Assembly (NCBI GenBank): GCA_045637805.1
Contig: JAZUAE010000012.1
Span: 1-64,000 of the forward strand
Direction of reading: 5' to 3'
Origin: CAKVLG01 sp045637805
Lineage (GTDB): Bacteria; Bacillota; Clostridia; Christensenellales; UBA1242
Length of the DNA: 64,000 nt
Under the pieces are notes generated by a model. It made no database searches, was not told where the DNA came from, and worked only from the letters and a program-made list of their open reading frames with translations. Position numbers and translations under genes: made by a program. Position 1 is the stretch's first letter. Each line of letters begins with the position of its first letter. Positions 34,401 to 42,191 of this stretch are shown here, piece by piece.

Positions 34401-34891
34401 ATATTGCTATCTAGAGATGTGATAGAAGATATAAATGCCATGTCTTGAGTTTCTTGAACGTTTGATGCCGCTACCATTGCCCAACCAGTTTGACGCACTG
34501 CCATAACGTCACTATGATCACCAAAAATAGATAAAGCGTGTGTTGCAACCGATCTTGCAGCAACATGCATAGTGCAAGGAAGCAATTCACCTGCAATTTT
34601 GTACATATTTGGAATCATTAAAAGCAAGCCCTGGCTTGACGTGAATGTCGTAGCTAAAGCACCCGAAGTTAAAGCGCCATGAAGCGCACCAGCAGCTCCA
34701 GCTTCTGATTGCATTTCGGTTACACTTACTTTTTGTCCGAATAAATTTGTCTTACCCTTTGCGCTATAAGTGTCCATGGTTTCCGCCATAGGTGAAGATG
34801 GGGTGATAGGGTATATAAGTGCCATATCTGAAAGCATGTATGCCGAATTTGCTGCAGCGGTGTTGCCGTCGATTGTAATATATTTTTTCAT
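31448..34891 (-). CDS. nifJ: Pyruvate:ferredoxin (flavodoxin) oxidoreductase
   Basis: This enzyme oxidises pyruvate to acetyl-CoA and CO2, reducing ferredoxin; it is central to anaerobic energy metabolism. The single chain (about 1147 residues) holds the pyruvate-binding and thiamine domains in the usual order: ITIDGNTAAANSAYMLSDMA at the start, two 4Fe-4S ferredoxin motifs (CIQCNMCAAVCP and CTGCGNCANICP, about residues 690-760), then CSACAGCGE and the TPP motif GGDGWAYDIGFGG (about 970). I chose the ATG at 34891 because AGGAGAAATT precedes it; the longer frame starts at an upstream codon inside the leader. Confidence 0.97.
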   Translation of the reverse strand: MKKYITIDGNTAAANSAYMLSDMALIYPITPSSPMAETMDTYSAKGKTNLFGQKVSVTEMQSEAGAAGALHGALTSGALATTFTSSQGLLLMIPNMYKIAGELLPCTMHVAARSVATHALSIFGDHSDVMAVRQTGWAMVAASNVQETQDMAFISSITSLDSNIPTLHFFDGFRTSHELNTIELLSEDEAKGMVNMDMVARFRKRALTPTKPTQRGTAQNEDVYFQNREAISPFYTAYPNLFEKNLRRFSEVTGRKYGLFEYYGAKDAENVIVCMGSGADTVIETASGLAKLGEKVGAIKVRLYRPFSVSHFVKALPKATKIITVLDRTKECGAVYEPLAEDIISALAESGLSISVLGGRYGLSSKEFTCNHVESIFANAAKSKPKNHFTVGISDDVSMSSLSPVKTKLNINKYVECKFYGLGSDGTVSANKNTVKILNEEAGLFTQAYFVYDSKKSGGITTSHIRLSKQKITASYLTNNLDFVACHNKTFLDKFDMLYNLKTGGIFLLNAPFTSENIEKLLPDDVKLALAKKQAKFYVINAEKIAKQVGLGARINTIMQTAFFYLSGIIKPKRAIELIKESAIKSYSKKGEKVLAMNMTAIDQTLNNLIEIPVNKAWANIKLNDSTAMYSDFDSQIAKPMARLQGDRLPVSVFNPTGEIQTNTSKNEKRNIATMLPCWNSEKCIQCNMCAAVCPHAVIRPYLVKSGSTLSKKIGAKPAMGIPGYDFKMQISPRDCTGCGNCANICPAREKAITMVHAENILAEEDKKYDLVKDIVNPQTIFKKDTIKGSQFEKPLFEFCSACAGCGEASYIKILTQLFGTEMQIANATGCSSIYGGSYPSCPYSVDSNGMGPAWANSLFEDNAEFGLGMHKAFQKRRETLTEMLSSLKDKKISSTLKALIEQWLKSPVKDKEVAQKIKSCLLKEKDNPDIKDILALSSALFETSTWIIGGDGWAYDIGFGGLDHVLASNEDVNILVLDSEVYSNTGGQASKSTPMGAVAKFAESGKRTHKKDLGAIAMTYPNCYVASVALGANIQATISAFVEAKNHKGPSLIIAYSPCINHGTDMSKTPENERKAVQSGYWQTYRYNPATGMTIDPPVWTENYQEYIASQSRYFNLLKTKPELAKELNTKAENFAKTKYDNRKTK

Positions 34892-34910
34892 AATTTCTCC
34901 TAATAATATC

Positions 34911-34939
34911 ATTATAGGTTTATGTTAAATTTATGTCAA
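34911..34939 (-). promoter_or_regulatory. nifJ promoter
   Basis: On the minus strand TTGACA (34939-34934), 17 bp, TATAAT (34916-34911), a perfect consensus, followed by AGGAG before the ATG. This is one of the strongest promoters in the window. Confidence 0.92.
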
Positions 34940-34942
34940 ATT

Positions 34943-34975
34943 AAAAGTGATACATTATGTATCACTTTTTGTTGA
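34943..34975 (-). terminator. Terminator of the mreB-like gene
   Basis: AAAAGTGATACAT and ATGTATCACTTTT are perfect inverted arms (13 bp, one base between). The structure ends the minus-strand mreB-like transcript just upstream of the nifJ promoter. Confidence 0.85.
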
Positions 34976-34979
34976 ATTA

Positions 34980-35984
34980 TTAAATGTTAGATAAAAGTTG
35001 TTTTAATAGTTTTGGATTCTCTAATAATTTTGCAGCACCTGCGATGTCTGTTTTTATGTGCTCTGTTATGTGAACAGGTAAACCAAGCTTTGTTTGTAAA
35101 TATTTTTCAATACCTGGTATACTTGTAAGTCCACCAAACACATATATTCCATCGTTGGTAATGTCACTAATAATGTCTGGAGGGCAGGCGGCTATAACGC
35201 TTTGAACAATCTCGATAACTTTGTCAAAGTAGTGGGTCATAATAGGGTAAAGCTCTTTTGAAGTTAAAGTGATTGATTTTGATTGCTTTGTTACAGCGTC
35301 AATTCCAAAGACTTCGGTTGATGCTAAATAATTTTCATGAAGGCTACAAATATCGTGTTTAATTCGTTCAGCTACACCTTCGCCTAAAATTATATTGTAG
35401 TCGTTAAATAATTGTTTTTCTATTGCTGTATTTATGTTTGTGCCGCCCATATCAACAGATACGCCGCTAATGATGCTATTCATGCTAATAGCTGCAACGT
35501 TTGTACAACCCCCGCCGATTGCTAGGCAAAGTTTGCCAACTGCTGAATCAATTTTAACGTTATCGCCGATTGCATCACAAAGAATTGCAGGCATTAGGAT
35601 ACAGTCGTTAATTCCAGCCCTAAAACATACTCTTTCATATGTCTTTTTTTCTTGAAGTGACAGGCCGATAGGAACGCAAACTATAGCTCTAATGTTTGGC
35701 TTAATTAATTTTCTTGGACATACTTTATGAATAAAATATTTTAGCATTGTAACAGCTAAATCATCATCAGTTATCACGCCTGCTGTGATAGGTGCAACAA
35801 CGCTTGTGCCTTCACTAGTTCTCCCAAGCATACGTTCAGCTTCCGTGCCGACTGCTTTTATTTCTTTTGTATGAAGCGATCCAGACACGGCAACAAGGCT
35901 TGGTTCACGCAATACCATACCTTCATTTTCGCGATATATTATTGTCGATGTAGATCCCATTTTGATTGCGAGCATTATATTCAT
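34980..35984 (-). CDS. MreB-like rod-shape actin homologue
   Basis: The 334 residues follow the actin-fold MreB/Mbl pattern, which guides cell-wall synthesis. Motifs: AIKMGSTSTIIY near the start (MreB usually has IDLGTANT), the phosphate-2 segment LCLAIGGGCTNVAAIS (about 153-168, normally DIGGGTTDVAVIS), SVDMGGTNINTAI (about 179-191) and VFGGLTSIPGIEKYL (about 288-302). The KMG and AIGGGCT deviations mark it as a divergent paralogue. I chose the ATG at 35984 after AGGAGAAAA. It is divergent from minD; mreC and mreD are not adjacent. Confidence 0.75.
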   Translation of the reverse strand: MNIMLAIKMGSTSTIIYRENEGMVLREPSLVAVSGSLHTKEIKAVGTEAERMLGRTSEGTSVVAPITAGVITDDDLAVTMLKYFIHKVCPRKLIKPNIRAIVCVPIGLSLQEKKTYERVCFRAGINDCILMPAILCDAIGDNVKIDSAVGKLCLAIGGGCTNVAAISMNSIISGVSVDMGGTNINTAIEKQLFNDYNIILGEGVAERIKHDICSLHENYLASTEVFGIDAVTKQSKSITLTSKELYPIMTHYFDKVIEIVQSVIAACPPDIISDITNDGIYVFGGLTSIPGIEKYLQTKLGLPVHITEHIKTDIAGAAKLLENPKLLKQLLSNI

Positions 35985-36144
35985 AATTTTCTCCTCTTGC
36001 AAGGTTAGTATATAACAAAATGATTGATACTTGCAAATAGATTAAATGACTTTGCGTTAATTTATTTATAAAAAGAGCAAATTATCGTATATTAAGTCAT
36101 ATTTCTCTTATTGCTGTTTTGGGGTAATATGTATAATTGCTTGT

Positions 36145-36936
36145 ATGGGAAGAAAAATTTTAATTACTAGTGGAAAAGGTGGTGTTGGCAAAACAACAAT
36201 AACTGCAGGGCTTGGCATGAGCCTTGCAAAACTGGGTGTGAGTGTGGTTATTGTTGATGGTGATATGGGGCTTAACAATCTAGATTCAATAATGAATATA
36301 GAATCTAAAGTTGAATATGACCTAAATGATTATTTAAGTGGAAAGTGTAGATTAAAGCAATGTTTGGTTGAAGATGAAAACTTTCCAAACCTTTATATTT
36401 TACCAGTTACAAGAGAAGGGCAAAAATCGCAATATTTAGAGAGTTTTAGTGTTCTTATTGATAAATTATCAAAAGTTTTTGATTATTGCCTGATTGATTG
36501 TCCTGCGGGCGTGGAAGCAAACTTTAAAATGGCATTAAGCGCGGTAAATGAGGCTATTGTGGTAGTTACTCCGCATTTGTCGTCATTAAGGGATTCGGAT
36601 AAGGTTTTATCCATTCTAGACGGTGCAGGAGTTTGTGTTGCAGGTGTGGTTGCAAATAGACTTCGTGGTGATCTTGTTGTGTCTAAGCAAATGTTGTCAC
36701 ATATGGATATTGAAAGGTTGCTTGGAAGAAGGATAATAGCGTGCGTTCCAGAGAGCGATATAATAAACATTTATTCATCATTTAAATTTGATGCCGTTAT
36801 TAAATCCGACATGCGGCTAGCTTTTGATTTTATGGCGGAAAACTTGCATAATGGAGATGCAAAAGAGTACGATTATTTAACAAAATATAAAGGATTTTTT
36901 GGTGGCATCAGAAGGTTATTGAAGAGGAAGGTTTAA
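36145..36936 (+). CDS. minD: Septum-site determining ATPase MinD
   Basis: MinD is a membrane-cycling ATPase that positions the septum. The deviant Walker A is GKGGVGKTT (residues 10-18) with Lys11 and Lys16, followed by VIVDGDMGLNNLD (Walker A' region) and FDYCLIDCPAGV (Walker B, about 113-124). The C-terminus ends in an amphipathic helix, FFGGIRRLLKRKV, typical of membrane binding. TATAAT at 36132-36137 lies 7 nt before the ATG with no ribosome site, a leaderless arrangement. The next gene overlaps its stop (TAATG). Confidence 0.95.
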   Translation: MGRKILITSGKGGVGKTTITAGLGMSLAKLGVSVVIVDGDMGLNNLDSIMNIESKVEYDLNDYLSGKCRLKQCLVEDENFPNLYILPVTREGQKSQYLESFSVLIDKLSKVFDYCLIDCPAGVEANFKMALSAVNEAIVVVTPHLSSLRDSDKVLSILDGAGVCVAGVVANRLRGDLVVSKQMLSHMDIERLLGRRIIACVPESDIINIYSSFKFDAVIKSDMRLAFDFMAENLHNGDAKEYDYLTKYKGFFGGIRRLLKRKV

Positions 36937-37178
36937 TGGAAAAAATCAATAGTAATATATTAAAGAAAACAGAAGATGTTTTGTTATTAGATAAAAAAAT
37001 AAAGCATAATGGATTTTTGTGTATTTTGGAAAGGGATATTAAAAATTTACTAGATATATATTTTTCAATGGAGGGGTCAAAGCCTATAATAAAACTCTCA
37101 AAGGGTGGGCTCGGAACGTTAAATGTTACAGTAACTTTGGAAAATGTTAAGCCAAAAAAAGTTGGTATAAATGCTTAA
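36936..37178 (+). CDS. MinE-like topological specificity factor
   Basis: The 80-residue protein sits directly after minD and overlaps its stop, the position of minE. Its second half, LERDIKNLLDIYFSMEGSKP then IIKLSKGGLGTLNVTVTLE, fits the MinE C-terminal domain (short helix followed by strands), and the first half EDVLLLDKKIKHNGF fits the MinD-interacting helix (ERLKLVLIHDR-like). No MinC gene is adjacent. The match is by pattern only and the N-terminal part is weak, so this is a probable rather than firm assignment. Confidence 0.6.
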   Translation: MEKINSNILKKTEDVLLLDKKIKHNGFLCILERDIKNLLDIYFSMEGSKPIIKLSKGGLGTLNVTVTLENVKPKKVGINA

Positions 37179-37194
37179 TTTGCTTTTTTGTGAA

Positions 37195-37200
37195 TATAAT
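37195..37200 (+). promoter_or_regulatory. -10 box of the spoIVFA-like gene (leaderless type)
   Basis: TATAAT at 37195-37200 ends 5 nt before the ATG at 37206. The -35 is weak (TGCTTA at 37172-37177, 17-bp spacing). No Shine-Dalgarno sequence. Confidence 0.5.
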
Positions 37201-37205
37201 TTAAT

Positions 37206-37793
37206 ATGAAAGTTGTAAAACCTTATCATAAACCCAAAGAAGTTGTTTTCTCAAGGAGGCAACTTTCAGGTTATTCTATTATTTTGTTAATACTTTTAAC
37301 AATTTTTCCTTTGGTAAATACAAGCGGGAGTGTGGGAAACTTTACAAGGTCTGTGTTTTCATACTGGATAATGGCTGACAAAGATTTTGGAAAACTTAAA
37401 TTTGTGAATTTTCAAGAAGAATCGAGTACTGTTATTTTATCTAGTAGTGTTTTAGAGTTTAAAGTGCCTTTTCCTGCAGCTGTTATTGAAAGGACAAAGA
37501 ATGGCGAATGTAAAGTTTGTGGAAACTCGGACATGTTAAAAGCTGTTGCCTCGGGAAATGTGGTGGATATAAAGAAAGTAGGAAATGAAAAAATTATTAC
37601 CATTGATCATGGTGATGGATTAAAATCTATATATCAATTCGACGGGCTTTTTTGTGTTAAAAAGGGGGATCGCGTAGATGGGGACTATATAGGTATAGCT
37701 AAACAAAAAAATATAATTTTAACAATAACGCGTGGAAACGATATTCTTAAAATTAATGGAATTTTAGGCGAGAGGCTTGATGTGACATTATGA
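37206..37793 (+). CDS. SpoIVFA-like membrane protein with a degenerate LytM domain
   Basis: One transmembrane helix (about residues 23-40) is followed by an extracytoplasmic M23/LytM-like domain (about 100-195): ASGNVVDIKKVGNEKIITID HGDG-like order, then YQFDG and VKKGDRVDGDYIG. The metal-binding YAHL of active M23 enzymes is replaced by YQFD, so it should be inactive, as in SpoIVFA. SpoIVFA regulates the intramembrane protease SpoIVFB during sporulation, and the SpoIVFB-like gene follows immediately, overlapping by 4 nt. This gene order supports the call. Confidence 0.72.
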   Translation: MKVVKPYHKPKEVVFSRRQLSGYSIILLILLTIFPLVNTSGSVGNFTRSVFSYWIMADKDFGKLKFVNFQEESSTVILSSSVLEFKVPFPAAVIERTKNGECKVCGNSDMLKAVASGNVVDIKKVGNEKIITIDHGDGLKSIYQFDGLFCVKKGDRVDGDYIGIAKQKNIILTITRGNDILKINGILGERLDVTL

Positions 37794-38665
37794 CAAAAGA
37801 AAAATATACAGCTTTTCGTATTAGTCCGTTCACTTTTTTGTTTGCTATTATTTGGTGGATAATGGGAAATGGCACCATGTTTATAGTTTATTTTGTTTGC
37901 TTGATATTACATGAAGAGGCGCACGCGTTTGTGGCAAAAAAATTGGGATACAAAACTGAAAAAATCCTTATTTCACCGCTTGGCGCGTCACTTTATGCCG
38001 ACACTGATGAATTTACAAATAATGACGAGTTTAAAATAGCACTTGTTGGCCCATTGTTTAGTCTTAGCCTGTCATTTATTTGTGTTTGTATGTGGTGGAT
38101 TTATCCTGAAAGCTATAACTATACGATGGATTTTTGCATGGCAAACTTTTCAATTTTTCTGCTAAATATTTTGCCCATATTTCCGCTTGACGGTGGGAGG
38201 GTTTTATCTTCTAAACTTTCTAGAAATTTATCGAGGAAAAATGTTGCAAAGATTGTTAACATTATAACGATAATTTTTTCAATCCTGCTCATTTTTTTGT
38301 CTATTATTTCTTTGTTTTTTAAGTTTAATTATACATTTGGTGTTGTTGGTTGTTTTTTAATTATATCCTTAGTTTCCGGAGGTAGGGAAAATTCTTACAA
38401 GAGAGTACTTAGCTTAAGTGTTAAACAAAGAAAGCTTAAAAGAGGACTTGTTAGAACCCAAATTATGGTAGTACAGTCTTTATCTCTTGCAAAAATATAT
38501 TCAATGCTTGATCAAAATATTTACTATGAAATTTACGTTGTAGACGAAAATTTTAAAACATTGTTTGTGGTTGAAGAAGTGGATTTTATTGAACTTATAA
38601 AAATATATCCGCCAGCGACTGAAATTAAAGATACGCATATTGACAAAAGTCATTTTCACTGGTAA
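37790..38665 (+). CDS. SpoIVFB-like site-2 intramembrane metalloprotease
   Basis: A membrane-embedded M50 protease: HEEAH (the HExxH zinc motif, about residues 42-46) lies in a transmembrane helix, and the second ligand region is NILPIFPLDGGRVLS (about 125-139), the NPDG motif. About six hydrophobic segments are visible, and a C-terminal cytoplasmic part of some 100 residues. SpoIVFB cleaves pro-sigma-K in the mother cell of spore formers. The gene overlaps its regulator-like neighbour by 4 nt. M50 paralogues with other roles exist, so the sporulation role is inferred from context. Confidence 0.8.
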   Translation: MTKEKYTAFRISPFTFLFAIIWWIMGNGTMFIVYFVCLILHEEAHAFVAKKLGYKTEKILISPLGASLYADTDEFTNNDEFKIALVGPLFSLSLSFICVCMWWIYPESYNYTMDFCMANFSIFLLNILPIFPLDGGRVLSSKLSRNLSRKNVAKIVNIITIIFSILLIFLSIISLFFKFNYTFGVVGCFLIISLVSGGRENSYKRVLSLSVKQRKLKRGLVRTQIMVVQSLSLAKIYSMLDQNIYYEIYVVDENFKTLFVVEEVDFIELIKIYPPATEIKDTHIDKSHFHW

Positions 38666-38668
38666 AAT
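38640..38668 (+). promoter_or_regulatory. Promoter within the end of the spoIVFB-like gene
   Basis: TTGACA (38640-38645), 17 bp, TAAAAT (38663-38668) lies inside the upstream gene and ends 9 nt before the ATG at 38678, so the radical SAM gene can be transcribed with almost no leader. Confidence 0.7.
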
Positions 38669-38677
38669 AATTGCACC

Positions 38678-40459
38678 ATGGCAAACAAGATTAATCAATT
38701 TCTAAGAAAGGTTAAAGAGCCTACAAGGTATATCGGTGGGGAGTTTAATACTCCTGTTTTTGCTGAGAGCCAGAATAGGGTTAATTTTTGTATGTGCTAT
38801 CCTGATATTTATGAGGTTGCAATGAGCAATCTTTATTTTAAAACTCTTTATCATGATGTAAACGATAGGAAAGGGTTTTCTGCTGAGAGATGCTTTGCCC
38901 CTGTCAGTGAAGATGGTAGCGTTTTGCAAAAAATGGGATTGTCGCTTTTTTCTATAGAAACAAAAACTCCTCTAAAAGATTTTGATTGTTTAGGTTTTTA
39001 TTTTAAATATGAATTAGAATATACAACTTTTTTATATATGCTAGATTTGGCAGGAATAGCTTTGCGAAAATCTAAAAGAGATGCTTCTAGTCCACTTGTG
39101 TTTGGATCAGGAATTACAATGAGTAATGCGGAAGTATTAGCGGACTTTTTGGACTTTGCTATTATAGGCGATTTAGAGGGTGTATATATTGAGGTCCTTG
39201 ATTGTTTGCGTTCTTCTAAACTCAATGGGCTTAGCAAATCGGAGACGCTTAAAACTCTTGCTAAAATTAATGGCGTATATGTGTTTAAAGATAAAAATTT
39301 TGAGTTCTCAGGTGCTAAAATTACAAACATTACTGGTGAAAGGGTAAAGCGTGCGTTTGTGGCAAATTTGGACAGGGCATATTTCCCGATGTCTATTCAG
39401 GTGCCATACCTTGGCTGCGGTAGAGCGGATATAGAAATTATGCGTGGTTGCTCTAAAGGTTGTAGGTTTTGCCAGGCTGGTTTTTTAAATAGACCTGTTC
39501 GTGAGCGTAGAATTTCTACACTTTTACTTCAAACTAGAGCGCTTATACAGGCTACAGGATATAATAAACTGGGGCTGGTGTCTTTAGCACCATGTGAATA
39601 TTCAGATATTGATGGGCTTGTTCGTGGGCTTGATCCACTTTGCAAGGAAAAAAATGTAAAACTTTCACTTCCATCGCTAAATATTGAGGCTGAATCTGCG
39701 GAAGGGGAAGATGTGCTCTACTTTTCTCCAGAGGGAGGAAGTCAAAGACTTCGTGATATGATTAATAAGAACGTTAATAAAGCTCAAGCAGAGTCAACTC
39801 TTATTAGTGCTTTTAAACAAGGTTGCCACAAAGTTCAGATGAGTTTTATGATCGGCCTTCCAGGCGAAACAGCAGAGGATTTATTGGGTATTGTTGAACT
39901 TGTAAGGAAAACAAAAGAATTATTCGCTTTGCATAAATCTACTCAAAGCGATTTGAAGATCTATATTAAAGTTTCTACCTTTATACCTAAACCATTCACT
40001 CCATTCCAGTGGTGTGGATTCATGGGAAAAAATGCTATTTTAAAACGTGAAAAAATTTTAAGGATATTGCTTGCAGATGAAGGTGTCGATTATTATTTCT
40101 ACGATATCAACGCAAGTGAAGTCGAGGCGATTTTGTCAAGAGGCGATAGGAGGCTCGGTGCACTCTTGGAGTTGGCATACAAGGCAGGTGCCAAATTTGA
40201 TAATTGTAAAGAGCAGTTTAATTCAAAAGCTTACAGTGAAGCGTTTGAGATTTTAAATTTTCATAAGGGGTATTATCTTGGTGAAAAATCTTATGAAGAC
40301 AATTTGCCTTGGGATTTGATTGATTACGGGGTAGATAAGGAATATCTTAAAATCGAGAATGAAAAATCTAAGAAAAATGGAACTACTCGAGATTGCAAAC
40401 AGGGCTGTAACGGTTGTGGACTGGCAAAATTGGGGGTGTGCAAAAATGGTAGTAATTAA
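38678..40459 (+). CDS. TIGR03960-family radical SAM protein
   Basis: The 593 residues match the radical SAM proteins found beside ribosomal L21 genes in Clostridia (TIGR03960 type). A B12-binding-like N-terminal region (PDIYEVAMSNLYFKTLYH) is followed by the radical SAM motif CSKGCRFCQAGF (C-x3-C-x2-C, about 260-270) with IMRG before it. A C-terminal cysteine cluster, CKQGCNGCGLAKLGVC (about 576-591), may hold another cluster. The substrate is not established. The next gene encodes its usual partner (TIGR03936/DUF2344), overlapping by 14 nt. Confidence 0.88.
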   Translation: MANKINQFLRKVKEPTRYIGGEFNTPVFAESQNRVNFCMCYPDIYEVAMSNLYFKTLYHDVNDRKGFSAERCFAPVSEDGSVLQKMGLSLFSIETKTPLKDFDCLGFYFKYELEYTTFLYMLDLAGIALRKSKRDASSPLVFGSGITMSNAEVLADFLDFAIIGDLEGVYIEVLDCLRSSKLNGLSKSETLKTLAKINGVYVFKDKNFEFSGAKITNITGERVKRAFVANLDRAYFPMSIQVPYLGCGRADIEIMRGCSKGCRFCQAGFLNRPVRERRISTLLLQTRALIQATGYNKLGLVSLAPCEYSDIDGLVRGLDPLCKEKNVKLSLPSLNIEAESAEGEDVLYFSPEGGSQRLRDMINKNVNKAQAESTLISAFKQGCHKVQMSFMIGLPGETAEDLLGIVELVRKTKELFALHKSTQSDLKIYIKVSTFIPKPFTPFQWCGFMGKNAILKREKILRILLADEGVDYYFYDINASEVEAILSRGDRRLGALLELAYKAGAKFDNCKEQFNSKAYSEAFEILNFHKGYYLGEKSYEDNLPWDLIDYGVDKEYLKIENEKSKKNGTTRDCKQGCNGCGLAKLGVCKNGSN

Positions 40460-41054
40460 ATATACAAAACTTGGATTTGGAGCGTTTATCGGCGAGCAAG
40501 AAATGTTTGATTCATGGGGAAGGGTTGCAAATAGAGCAGGCATAGAATTTGGAGAAGATTTTAGTTATAAATTATTTCACCCTGCAATACTTGGAGTTGA
40601 AAGTGAAAAAGAATATTTGGTAGTTAATACTTCATTAAAAGAAGATAAGGTAAAGAACAAAATTCAAGAGTTATTTCCTAGTTGGATAGAAGTTGTAGAC
40701 TGTTATGAATGCAAAGATTTTTCAAATCTTGAGCAGTTTGCCACAAGAGATGTATTGCTTATAAAAGTGGACAGGTTAAAAGGGATAGAAAGTTCCGTGA
40801 TAGATGTGTTTTCAAGTTTAAAAAATGAAAAAAAGATTATTGACTATACTGTTGAACAAGAAGGTGTAAAAGTGGCTGTAAGTTCGAAATTGTCGAATGC
40901 TATGTGTGACATAACAGGTGAAATTTTAAAGAAAAATGGTTGTGAAAATGACTTTACTATCACACGTAAAAAACTATTGTTAGAAACGATAGATGGATTA
41001 AAAGAAGTCGATAGTTATTTAGAAGAAAAATCAAAAGAATCGTACAACGATTAA
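40446..41054 (+). CDS. TIGR03936/DUF2344 radical-SAM-associated protein
   Basis: This protein normally accompanies, or is fused to, the TIGR03960 radical SAM protein encoded just before it. Its about 202 residues start MVVIKYTKLGFGAFIG, where the family usually begins RIRFxKxGxxRFIS, and contain FHPAILGVESEKEYL. I chose ATG 40446 because GGGGGTG precedes it and an N-terminal extension would run out of frame with the family. Its biochemical role is unknown. The following gene is 17 bp away. Confidence 0.8.
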   Translation: MVVIKYTKLGFGAFIGEQEMFDSWGRVANRAGIEFGEDFSYKLFHPAILGVESEKEYLVVNTSLKEDKVKNKIQELFPSWIEVVDCYECKDFSNLEQFATRDVLLIKVDRLKGIESSVIDVFSSLKNEKKIIDYTVEQEGVKVAVSSKLSNAMCDITGEILKKNGCENDFTITRKKLLLETIDGLKEVDSYLEEKSKESYND

Positions 41055-41071
41055 CTAAAGAGGAGAAATAT

Positions 41072-41731
41072 ATGAGAAGTTTTGAAATTATAGAAAGAGT
41101 TGGAGATCTTGGTATTGCTAGGTATCTCGACAATAAAAAATATACATTTGTTAATATGAAAACTGGAGATGTTGCATTCACTGAATTTGATAGCATAAAA
41201 TATACATATACATATCCTTTTACTGAAGATGGAAAGGTGCTCCATTCAGAATACTATGATCTTTCGTATTTTGAAGTTGTTGAAAATGGACACTACAGCA
41301 AATTAAGCTCAACAGGTGATCTAATCATTTATGAAGATTTGTTTGAAGATGTGTATAAATCAATGGTTACCGATGGTTGTGAGGCTGCAATTAGAAATAT
41401 TGATTTTAAAAACTTTGAGCCATCAAGTTGTAAATTTACTGACATAAAAGCCGCAATCAATGCTTATCTAAAAACCACTTGTAAGGTTATAAAAAATGTG
41501 GAAAAAGTTGATGAAAAAATCGCCGAATATTGTTCATACTATGATGAGGCAGTAATGAATGAGATTATTATTCAAAAACAACACGAATTCCAAATGTATG
41601 CTTTAAATATGAAAGGAGACGAGTTTGAAGTTGAAGATCCTGAAAATCCTACAACAAAACCTATCAATGTGATTGATATGACTTTTGACAAAGATATTGC
41701 AGCAGTTAAAAACAGTGAACCACAAATGTAA
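41072..41731 (+). CDS. Hypothetical protein (219 residues)
   Basis: I do not recognise this protein. It is acidic and soluble, with a beta-rich first half (KKYTFVNMKTGDVAFTEFDS and similar tyrosine-rich strands) and a helical second half ending in a glutamate- and proline-rich stretch (about 185-200). No transmembrane or catalytic motif is visible. AAAGAGGAG precedes the ATG, 17 bp after the DUF2344 gene, and a terminator follows at once, so it is expressed as the last gene of that operon. Its lack of recognisable relatives makes it lineage-specific as far as I can tell. Confidence 0.6.
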   Translation: MRSFEIIERVGDLGIARYLDNKKYTFVNMKTGDVAFTEFDSIKYTYTYPFTEDGKVLHSEYYDLSYFEVVENGHYSKLSSTGDLIIYEDLFEDVYKSMVTDGCEAAIRNIDFKNFEPSSCKFTDIKAAINAYLKTTCKVIKNVEKVDEKIAEYCSYYDEAVMNEIIIQKQHEFQMYALNMKGDEFEVEDPENPTTKPINVIDMTFDKDIAAVKNSEPQM

Positions 41732-41757
41732 AAAGGGCAGATTTTTGCTCTTTTTTA
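41730..41757 (+). terminator. Terminator after the 41072 gene
   Basis: AAAAAGGGCA pairs with TGCTCTTTTT (one G-U pair) around a 6-nt loop and runs into T. Confidence 0.8.
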
Positions 41758-41771
41758 TTTTATAAAAAATG

Positions 41772-41881
41772 TTGACAATTTTGTATATGTGTGTTAGAAT
41801 TTGAAACGTGCCACATGCAAAAGGTTCAAAAGGGACTTTTAGTTCACCTTCGCAGTGAGACTGGAGAGAGGAGGAAATATT
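41772..41881 (+). promoter_or_regulatory. rplU promoter and leader
   Basis: TTGACA (41772-41777), 17 bp, TAGAAT (41795-41800), then a leader of about 75 nt with AAAGGTTCAAAAGGGACTTT, AGTTCACCTTCG and CTGGAGAGAGGAGG segments that resembles the known ribosomal L21 leader family. The leader is probably a binding site for autoregulation (inference). Confidence 0.75.
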
Positions 41882-42187
41882 ATGTACGCTATTATCGAAG
41901 TCGGCGGAAAACAAGAAAAAGTAGAAGTAGGTAAATACTACTTAACAGAAAAAGTTAACGCTAATGTTGGCGAAACAATCGAATTTGATTGCTTGCTTGT
42001 TTCTGACGGTAAAAAAGTACAAACTGGCGCTAGTGTAGTTAAAGGCGTTAAGGTTGTTGCTGAAGTTTTAGAGCATGGTAAAGGCGAAAAAATTACTGTT
42101 TACAAGTATAAAGCGAAGAAAAATGAACGTAAAAAACAAGGTCATCGTCAACCATATTCTAAATTAAAGATTGTTTCTATTGGTTAA
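41882..42187 (+). CDS. rplU: 50S ribosomal protein L21
   Basis: The 101 residues begin YAIIEVGGKQEKVEVGKYYL and end with the family's KYKAKKNERKKQGHRQPYSKLKI. I chose ATG 41882 after GAGAGGAGG; the longer in-frame start runs into the leader. It is the first gene of the conserved rplU-prp-rpmA cluster. Confidence 0.98.
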   Translation: MYAIIEVGGKQEKVEVGKYYLTEKVNANVGETIEFDCLLVSDGKKVQTGASVVKGVKVVAEVLEHGKGEKITVYKYKAKKNERKKQGHRQPYSKLKIVSIG

Positions 42188-42191
42188 TATT

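Noticed and set aside
31448..34912. A longer nifJ start at 34912
   Set aside because: It lies in the leader and overlaps the -10 box; the ATG at 34891 has AGGAG and matches the family's start.
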